In this document: positions 6,985-10,959 of the stretch, one piece after another
How the letters are laid out: every line of letters starts with the position of its first letter
Numbering within the stretch: the first letter of the stretch is position 1
Origin: an uncultured Roseburia sp.
Lineage (GTDB): Bacteria; Bacillota; Clostridia; Lachnospirales; Lachnospiraceae
DNA: 10,959 nucleotides
Assembly (NCBI GenBank): GCA_947057405.1
Contig: CAMSEJ010000046.1
Span: forward strand, 1-10,959
Reading direction: 5' to 3'
Translations under genes and position numbers: made by a program
Notes under the pieces: model-generated
Databases searched by the model: none
What the model was told of the DNA's origin: nothing
The model's input: the letters and a program-made list of their open reading frames with translations, nothing else

Positions 6985-7031
6985 GGCCGCAGCCGCGCCG
7001 AAACGGGCGCGGTTGCGGTCGGTCCTTTTGT
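6985..7031 (+). terminator. Strong rho-independent terminator of the FRG unit
   Basis: Positions 6985-6999 pair with 7006-7020 over 15 base pairs (two G-T wobbles) around the loop GAAACG, followed by GGTCCTTTTGTT. It lies 26 bases after the stop of the 126-aa gene and closes the rightward unit. A second GC hairpin (CCCGGC/GCCGGG, 7036-7052) follows without a T-run. Confidence 0.85.
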
Positions 7032-7119
7032 TCTGCCCGGCCCGCAGCCGGGAATTGAGTAAGAAGCCGTTTGCATGGATCCGCTGTATGTTTTATGTAG
7101 ATAGAATAATTCCTTTTTT

Positions 7120-7134
7120 GATCTGGCTTTCATA
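7120..7134 (+). repeat. 15-base inverted repeat, left copy
   Basis: GATCTGGCTTTCATA here is the exact reverse complement of 7685-7699. The two copies face each other on either side of the leftward regulator gene, 550 bases apart. They could be terminal repeats of a small relic element or binding sites of the enclosed regulator. Identity does not extend past 15 bases. Confidence 0.6.
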
Positions 7135-7143
7135 GTAAGTCGT

Positions 7144-7158
7144 ATTTTACAGTAAAAT
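7144..7158. promoter_or_regulatory. Operator-like palindrome ATTTTAC-A-GTAAAAT
   Basis: A perfect 7-base dyad around a single central base is too tight for an RNA hairpin but typical of a dimeric repressor site. It lies ten bases inside the left 15-base repeat, about 85 bases past the end of the Cro/CI-family gene. Related pieces (GAGTAAAATACTC near 7791, AAAATACGCA at 7735) occur upstream of that gene. No promoter is evident beside it. 7159-7241 shows nothing else. Confidence 0.3.
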
Positions 7159-7241
7159 GCAGGCTTCCTTCAATTTCCGGCCGGGGCAATTACCGCGGCG
7201 CTCATACTGCACCCGGTATGGCTCCGTTCCGCTTTGGAATG

Positions 7242-7649
7242 CTATACTGTTTCATTCCGCTCTGCGGTTTTCACAGAAGCATCTGTTTCGGAACGCTGCA
7301 ACGGCTGGTCGGCTGCTTTGCTTTTTCCATGACTGGATATGGTTTTTACTATTTCAACAAAAAGAGGCTGTGTGTCTTTGGATGTTGCCCGATAGAGGTT
7401 AATAAGACGATGCTCTTCTGCACTATAGGAAGGCGCGGGTACCTCTTTTGATGAAGTTATACCGTAGATATAATCCGTAGATGTATGGAAATAAGCGGCA
7501 AGACGGATTAATGTCTGAGCGTCCGGTTGACGTTTATTTCTGATGTAGCCGTTTAACGTTGAGGTAGCAAGATTTAACGAGCGTGCCAAATCTGTTTGTG
7601 TAACACCTTTTTCTGCCAGCAAACTATATAATTTAGAACCGATGTCCAT
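7242..7649 (-). CDS. Cro/CI (XRE) family transcriptional regulator
   Basis: This 135-residue protein has an N-terminal HTH_3 domain at about residues 5-60, with the turn 'VTQTDLARSLNLATSTLNGY' and then 'IRNKRQPDAQTLIRLAAYF', which is typical of phage-repressor-like and SinR-like regulators. The remainder is a short charged tail ('SYSAEEHRLINLYRATS' onward) that may dimerise. The start at 7649 is chosen because AAGGAG lies nine bases upstream; the longer frame from 7670 has no ribosome site. It points against the FRG unit and is separated from it by a terminator, so it has its own promoter; the region upstream is very AT-rich with several possible promoters. It may control itself, the neighbouring unit or neither. 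It carries no peptidase domain such as the one in ImmA-coupled or LexA-like repressors. Confidence 0.9.
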   Translation of the reverse strand: MDIGSKLYSLLAEKGVTQTDLARSLNLATSTLNGYIRNKRQPDAQTLIRLAAYFHTSTDYIYGITSSKEVPAPSYSAEEHRLINLYRATSKDTQPLFVEIVKTISSHGKSKAADQPLQRSETDASVKTAERNETV

Positions 7650-7684
7650 AGCATATTTCTCCTTTTTCATATATTTTTTTGAAT

Positions 7685-7699
7685 TATGAAAGCCAGATC
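7685..7699 (-). repeat. 15-base inverted repeat, right copy
   Basis: TATGAAAGCCAGATC is the exact reverse complement of 7120-7134. It lies 36 bases upstream of the Cro/CI-family start codon, within that gene's leader or promoter region, a normal place for an autoregulatory operator. Confidence 0.6.
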
Positions 7700-7822
7700 G
7701 TCATACTGCGGATCTTACATATCTATTTTAATATAAAATACGCAATATTGGTAAAAAATTCTCAAATTGAATAAAATAAATCTTCGTAAAGAGTAAAATA
7801 CTCATTATGCGTATTTTTTAAG

Positions 7823-7863
7823 CAAAAGAAAACCCTGGTTTCGCCTTTTTGGGGTTGGCCAGG
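7823..7863 (-). terminator. Weak leftward terminator-like hairpin
   Basis: Read leftwards, CCTGG (7863-7859) can pair with CCAGG (7838-7834), followed by GTTTTCTTTT. An alternative AACCC/GGGTT pairing overlaps it. Each stem has only five base pairs. It would end a transcript started at the 8026-8054 promoter after about 190 bases. Confidence 0.25.
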
Positions 7864-7875
7864 CTGATATAATTT

Positions 7876-7905
7876 ATTATAACAGATATTGGCGGCAATG
7901 TTCAA
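7876..7905 (-). promoter_or_regulatory. Leftward promoter, inner
   Basis: Read on the minus strand, TTGAAC (7905-7900) and TATAAT (7881-7876) are separated by 18 bases. Transcription would start near 7869 and run toward the Cro/CI-family gene, giving it a leader of about 220 bases. The weak terminator-like hairpin lies immediately downstream. Confidence 0.55.
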
Positions 7906-8025
7906 GGATGATGAGGACGGGTTTTTATTTGGGCTTGTGTCATTTATGTCTGCTGTCCGGCACTTCGCTTCCTGAAAACATTGTGCATGGGATTTCCATA
8001 CATTGTTTAGATTTGCCATATCTTC

Positions 8026-8054
8026 ATTATACTAACATTTCTGCGTTTTTTCAA
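8026..8054 (-). promoter_or_regulatory. Leftward promoter, middle
   Basis: On the minus strand, TTGAAA (8054-8049) and a perfect TATAAT (8031-8026) are 17 bases apart. The -10 box is overlapped by ATGTTAGTATAATG, one copy of the motif also found at the feo promoter. The start would be near 8019. No recognisable gene follows directly. Confidence 0.65.
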
Positions 8055-8091
8055 GGGCATACTAAAAATTCAGTCATTTATCATGATCTTT

Positions 8092-8127
8092 TTAGAAAAG
8101 CTTTTTTGTGATACTTGAAGCTTCCAT
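8092..8127 (-). CDS. 11-codon ORF with strong ribosome site; leader peptide or gene stub
   Basis: On the minus strand, AAAGGAGGTG (8142-8133) lies five bases ahead of an ATG that opens MEASSITKKLF and then meets TAA. A promoter stands about 50 bases upstream of the ribosome site. Such signals normally start a full gene. Shifting frame across the AAAAAA run gives only a few more codons before another stop, so a single frameshift does not restore a long ORF. Either a gene has been deleted apart from its start, or this is a short leader peptide. The TTTGTTAGTATGG motif overlaps the start of the ribosome site. There is no basis for a function. Confidence 0.35.
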   Translation of the reverse strand: MEASSITKKLF

Positions 8128-8185
8128 ATAAACACCTCCTTTGTTAGTATGGCTTATTTTACATCATACATACTTCTCTGCTTAT

Positions 8186-8214
8186 ATTGTACGGTTTTGC
8201 AGCCGCTTTTGCAA
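8186..8214 (-). promoter_or_regulatory. Leftward promoter for the 11-codon ORF
   Basis: On the minus strand, TTGCAA (8214-8209) and TACAAT (8191-8186) are separated by 17 bases. The expected start is near 8179, with a leader of about 50 bases before the ATG at 8127. Confidence 0.5.
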
Positions 8215-8506
8215 CAAAACTTTTATCTATTTGTGTCATTTACATACAGTATGTGCGAACCGTCCTCAAATCTTTCTCCGGTTCCTAAAAAGCACCGCTC
8301 GATTGGATAGAGCAGCAGCCCTTTTCCCATTCGTTTTCATATCTCCATGCTACCATAAATCTCCTGATTTTACAAGTCGGGAGCCAGTGTCTTTCTGAGT
8401 CCCGGCCTCTTGTCGTTATCGTTTTTTCACATCTGGTGTATCTCCTGTCCTCTGGCTGACGGAACCTTGTCAACATTATTTGCTCCAAATAAACGGCAAA
8501 AAGTTA

Positions 8507-8535
8507 TTGACAACTAACTAACATTCATATATACT
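8507..8535 (+). promoter_or_regulatory. feo operon promoter with overlapping candidate operator
   Basis: TTGACA (8507-8512) and TATACT (8530-8535) are 17 bases apart, a near-perfect sigma-A promoter with a start near 8542. The spacer and -10 box are full of ACTAAC copies (near 8514, 8518 and 8533), the same motif seen at the leftward sites at 8026-8040 and 8141-8153. A repressor bound here would block polymerase. A metal-responsive DtxR/MntR- or Fur-type regulator is the natural candidate for feo, but none is encoded in the window. Confidence 0.8.
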
Positions 8536-8577
8536 AACAAATGAAAAGGGAATAAAATGTATAGAAGGAGGGGTTAT

Positions 8578-8787
8578 ATGCCGTTATCAATGGTAAAGGA
8601 AGGCGAGTCGGGCAGGATTAAAAAAGTAGGCGGGAAAGAAGAAACCCGCCGTTTCCTGGGAACTCTGGGTTTCGTAAACGGCGGCAGTGTCACGGTAATA
8701 TCCAAAATTGCCGGGAATCTGATTGTAAATATCAGGGATTCACGCATTGCGCTCGGAACGGATTTGGCGAACAAAATATTAGTATAA
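8578..8787 (+). CDS. feoA: FeoA family ferrous iron transport protein, first copy
   Basis: This 69-residue protein has the SH3-like FeoA fold. It starts 'MPLSMVKEGESGRIKKVGG', followed by 'RRFLGTLGFVNGGSVTVIS' and 'IRDSRIALGTDLANKILV', the usual order for Firmicute FeoA. FeoA proteins are cytosolic partners of FeoB in ferrous iron uptake; their exact action on FeoB is debated. The start at 8578 follows AAGGAGGGG (8565-8573) with four bases between. An in-frame ATG at 8557 with AAAAGGG upstream would add seven basic residues and cannot be excluded. It is the first gene of the operon, 13 bases ahead of a second feoA. Confidence 0.93.
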   Translation: MPLSMVKEGESGRIKKVGGKEETRRFLGTLGFVNGGSVTVISKIAGNLIVNIRDSRIALGTDLANKILV

Positions 8788-8800
8788 AGGAAGGTAAGCA

Positions 8801-9022
8801 ATGAAAACATTAAACGAAATACCGTGCGGTACGGCCGTAACCGTGAAAAAATTGTCCGGCGAAGGTCCGGTCAGGCGGCGTATTATGGATATGGGCATCA
8901 CAAAAGGAGTGGAGCTGACTGTGAAAAAGGCAGCTCCGCTGGGAGATCCGATTGAGATCACGGTTCGCGGGTATGAACTGTCTTTGCGCAAGGAAGACGC
9001 CGGGATGATAGAGGTAGAATAA
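8801..9022 (+). CDS. feoA: FeoA family ferrous iron transport protein, second copy
   Basis: This 73-residue FeoA-like protein opens 'MKTLNEIPCGTAVTVKKLSG', then 'RRRIMDMGITKGVELTVKKA', then 'GDPIEITVRGYELSLRKEDA', ending in 'GMIEVE'. It diverges from the first copy: the GDPIE turn and the RGYELSLR strand are the form usually met in classical FeoA, while the upstream copy has the DSRIAL form. Tandem unequal FeoA genes ahead of feoB are common in Clostridia. The ribosome site AAAGGAAGG precedes the ATG. The 94 bases to feoB hold a palindrome and a possible internal promoter. Confidence 0.93.
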   Translation: MKTLNEIPCGTAVTVKKLSGEGPVRRRIMDMGITKGVELTVKKAAPLGDPIEITVRGYELSLRKEDAGMIEVE

Positions 9023-9038
9023 TTTTTTTACCCACGGG

Positions 9039-9071
9039 TTAGTTGAAACTAATTAAAGAGAGCTACATAGT
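9039..9071 (+). promoter_or_regulatory. Palindromic operator-like site and possible internal promoter ahead of feoB
   Basis: TTAGTT-GA-AACTAA (9039-9052) is a perfect inverted repeat and overlaps a TTGAAA -35 match (9043-9048). A weaker -10, CATAGT (9066-9071), is 17 bases on. The dyad recalls operators of DtxR/MntR-type metal regulators in general form. ATGTTAGTC, a variant of the motif at the main feo promoter, follows near 9076. Confidence 0.4.
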
Positions 9072-9116
9072 ACAAATGTTAGTCTGATATTCGTTCTGAA
9101 AGAAGGGAGTAAAAAA

Positions 9117-10959
9117 ATGGCACTGAAAATCGCATTGGCGGGAAATCCGAATAGCGGCAAAACAACGTTGTTTAACGCGCTGACCGGTTCCAACCAGTTT
9201 GTCGGGAACTGGCCGGGGGTAACGGTGGAGAAAAAAGAGGGGAGGCTGAAAGGCAATAAAGAGGTGACAATTATAGATTTACCCGGAATTTATTCGCTGT
9301 CCCCTTATACCCTGGAAGAGGTGGTGGCGAGGAATTACTTGCTCAAAGAGCGTCCTGACGCAATTTTAAATATTGTGGACGGCACGAATATTGAACGCAG
9401 CCTGTATTTGACCACACAGCTGACAGAGCTTGGCATGCCGGTTATTCTGGCGGTGAACATGATGGATCTGGTTGAAAAAAACAGAGGCGGGATCCGTATA
9501 GATGAGCTGGGAAAACGATTCGGCTGCGAGGCGGTCGGGATTTCGGCTTTGAAAGGCACCGGGATAAAACAGGCGGCAGAAAAAGCCGTTGCCTCAGCGC
9601 GGGAGAAACGCCCGGCAAAACCGATGTATGAATTTGATCCCAGGGCAGAAGCGGCAATCCATGCCGCAGAAGAAAAGCTTTCCGGCATAATTCCGGCGGA
9701 ACAGAAACGTTTTTATGCAATCCGGCTTTTGGAACAGGATGATAAAATTGCATGCCGGATGGAAAGCGTTCCGGATGTGTCCGAGGAAATCAAAGCGCTT
9801 GAGGAAGCGTTTGATGACGATGCGGAAAGTATTATTACAAATGAACGGTATGTTTCTATTTCATCGGTTATCGGGGAGTGCTGCGCGAAGGGACAGACAG
9901 AGGGGCGGAATCGCTCCGATCGGATTGACCGGATTGTGACAAACCGTATTTTGGCGCTTCCGATTTTTGCGGCAGTGATGTTTTTGGTCTATTATATCGC
10001 GGTGAGTACCGTCGGAACCTATGCGACGGACTGGATGAATGACGGCGTGTTCGGTGACGGGTGGCATTTTTTGGGTATCGGCAGCAGGGCTTATGAACAG
10101 GCTGTTTTGGATTCCAATGCGTCGGATCCGGCGGATTTTGGGATATGGGTGCCCGGTATTCCGATGGTGGTTCAAAATGCTTTGGAGGCGGTACATTGTG
10201 CCGACTGGCTTAGTGGGCTGGTGTTGGACGGCATCATTGGAGGTGTCGGGGCGGTGCTCGGGTTTGTGCCGCAGATGCTTGTGTTGTTTTTATTTCTGGC
10301 ATTTTTGGAAGCCTGCGGGTATATGGCGCGGGTGGCGTTTATTATGGACCGCATATTCCGCAAATTCGGCCTGTCCGGCAAATCCTTTATTCCGATGCTA
10401 ATCGGTACAGGCTGCAGTGTTCCGGGTATTATGGCGTCAAGAACCATTGAAAACGACAGAGATCGTAAAATGACGGTTATCACGACGTCTTTTATACCCT
10501 GCGGGGCGAAGCTGCCGATTATTGCGCTGATTGCCGGGGCGTTTTTTGACAATGCCGGATGGGTGTCATTCTGTGCATTTTTTACGGGAATTGCAGCGGT
10601 TGTCTGCTCCGGTATTCTGTTGAAGAAAACAAAGGTGTTTGCCGGGGAGCCCGCGCCGTTTGTAATGGAGCTTCCGGCGTACCATATGCCGGCTGTTGGC
10701 AATGTGCTCAGGAGCATGTGGGAGCGCGGCTGGTCATTTATGAAAAAAGCGGGAACCGTAATTTTGCTTTCCGCAATTGTACTCTGGTTTTTGCAGGGGT
10801 TCGGATGGGTGGAAGGAAAGCTTGTGCTTTTGAATGCAGAGCAGCTTGATGCAAGTATCCTGGCCAAGCTTGGCAGCATTCTTGCGCCCGTGTTTGCGCC
10901 GCTTGGCTGGGGTGACTGGAAAATGGCAGTGGCAGCCGTGACCGGACTGATTGCAAAAG
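9117..10959 (+). CDS. feoB: FeoB ferrous iron transporter, C-terminus beyond the window
   Basis: FeoB moves Fe2+ across the cytoplasmic membrane and carries its own G-protein domain. The first 614 codons are present. The GTPase motifs are clear: G1 GNPNSGKTT (9-17), G3 DLPG (54-57), G4 NMMD (114-117) and a G5 SALKG (143-147). A helical insertion follows, then the first membrane helix near 'PIFAAVMFLVYYIAV'. Two Gate regions follow with their conserved cysteines: GTGCSVPG (430-437) and 'FIPCGAKLP' (459-467), the latter in a membrane segment. The extracellular loop between the first helices ('GDGWHFLGIGSRAYEQ' onward) is long. The ATG at 9117 follows AGAAGGGAG with seven bases between. It is last in the visible feoA-feoA-feoB operon, and all motifs look intact, so it should be functional if the missing end is normal. 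Confidence 0.97.
   Translation, partial: MALKIALAGNPNSGKTTLFNALTGSNQFVGNWPGVTVEKKEGRLKGNKEVTIIDLPGIYSLSPYTLEEVVARNYLLKERPDAILNIVDGTNIERSLYLTTQLTELGMPVILAVNMMDLVEKNRGGIRIDELGKRFGCEAVGISALKGTGIKQAAEKAVASAREKRPAKPMYEFDPRAEAAIHAAEEKLSGIIPAEQKRFYAIRLLEQDDKIACRMESVPDVSEEIKALEEAFDDDAESIITNERYVSISSVIGECCAKGQTEGRNRSDRIDRIVTNRILALPIFAAVMFLVYYIAVSTVGTYATDWMNDGVFGDGWHFLGIGSRAYEQAVLDSNASDPADFGIWVPGIPMVVQNALEAVHCADWLSGLVLDGIIGGVGAVLGFVPQMLVLFLFLAFLEACGYMARVAFIMDRIFRKFGLSGKSFIPMLIGTGCSVPGIMASRTIENDRDRKMTVITTSFIPCGAKLPIIALIAGAFFDNAGWVSFCAFFTGIAAVVCSGILLKKTKVFAGEPAPFVMELPAYHMPAVGNVLRSMWERGWSFMKKAGTVILLSAIVLWFLQGFGWVEGKLVLLNAEQLDASILAKLGSILAPVFAPLGWGDWKMAVAAVTGLIAK

Larger units (their letters stand above)
7671..8506. 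other. Stretch of about 840 bases without a convincing gene
   Basis: No frame here has the composition of a normal protein. What is visible is three leftward promoter matches, an 11-codon ORF with an excellent ribosome site, a 10-base inverted repeat (AAAATACGCA 7735-7744 and its complement 7808-7817), a GAGTA/TACTC dyad near 7791, and repeated TGTTAGTATA-like motifs. Leftward frames of 60-85 codons exist (for example from an ATG at 8476 with GGAG six bases upstream) but are Arg/Thr/Cys-rich and resemble nothing I know. It may be a decayed locus or a regulatory region. Confidence 0.6.

Noticed and set aside
7157..7451. Rightward frames of about 80 codons opposite the Cro/CI-family gene
   Set aside because: They are Phe/Cys-rich mirror frames of a clear HTH gene and lack ribosome sites.
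7762..8019. Leftward 85-codon frame starting at the predicted transcription start near 8019
   Set aside because: It has no ribosome site, since transcription would begin at the start codon itself, and the protein looks random.
8285..8476. Leftward 63-codon ORF with GGAG six bases before its ATG
   Set aside because: The composition (very Arg/Thr-rich) resembles non-coding sequence, no family is recognised and no promoter is clear. It is kept only as a note within the gene-free stretch.
10172..10879. Long leftward frame (235 codons) opposite feoB
   Set aside because: FeoB motifs are unmistakable on the + strand, and the reverse frame is a Ser/Pro/Asn-rich shadow.
1..10959. CRISPR array, tRNA/rRNA genes, transposase or integrase
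   Set aside because: I saw no regularly spaced repeats, no tRNA- or rRNA-like sequence and no recombinase or transposase motifs on either strand.

Overview
The window looks like chromosome from a Clostridia-class Firmicute, most likely Lachnospiraceae or a close relative. The evidence is strong AGGAGG-type ribosome binding sites, consensus TTGACA/TATAAT promoters, moderate GC with AT-rich intergenic stretches, a regulator with a BTAD domain, and a tandem feoA-feoA-feoB iron-transport operon. This is inferred from style and gene content only.

Layout. (1) 86-1809: a BTAD-type transcriptional regulator whose C-terminal third looks like a degenerate GGDEF domain, followed 11 bases later by a 163-residue protein of unknown function. 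A probable terminator follows at 1865-1930. (2) 1993-2374: a textbook sigma-A promoter drives a 62-residue orphan protein. Behind it lies a long, fully paired hairpin that lacks the usual U-tract. (3) 2472-7031: the accessory core. An 806-codon frame carries a gluzincin-like metallopeptidase signature (HEIFH, then EALVD). After a single in-frame TAA, the same frame continues open for 22 codons into a 514-codon frame with a complete FRG domain. A 126-residue protein follows with a weak resemblance to the DUF262 (ParB/sulfiredoxin-like) N-terminal domain. Its ribosome binding site is buried in a hairpin, and a strong GC-rich terminator closes the unit. (4) 7120-7699: a leftward Cro/CI-family regulator between two perfect 15-base inverted repeats. 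(5) 7671-8506: about 0.8 kb without a convincing gene, holding three good leftward promoter matches and an 11-codon ORF with an excellent ribosome binding site, which is either a leader peptide or a gene stub. (6) 8507-10959: the feo operon with two FeoA proteins and FeoB, which runs off the right edge.

How the parts work together. The feo operon imports ferrous iron: FeoB is the GTPase-coupled membrane channel and the FeoA proteins are small SH3-like cytosolic partners. A TGTTAGTATA-like motif recurs at the feo promoter and at other sites nearby, and a TTAGTT-GA-AACTAA palindrome lies ahead of feoB. Both are candidate metal-responsive operators. The metallopeptidase/FRG/DUF262-like unit is the most interesting part. 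FRG and DUF262 proteins are typical of accessory, defence-like loci, so a protease-FRG effector with a small partner is a reasonable hypothesis, but nothing in this sequence proves a defence role. The in-frame stop means the large gene is either two polypeptides, one gene broken by a nonsense mutation, or a recoded gene.
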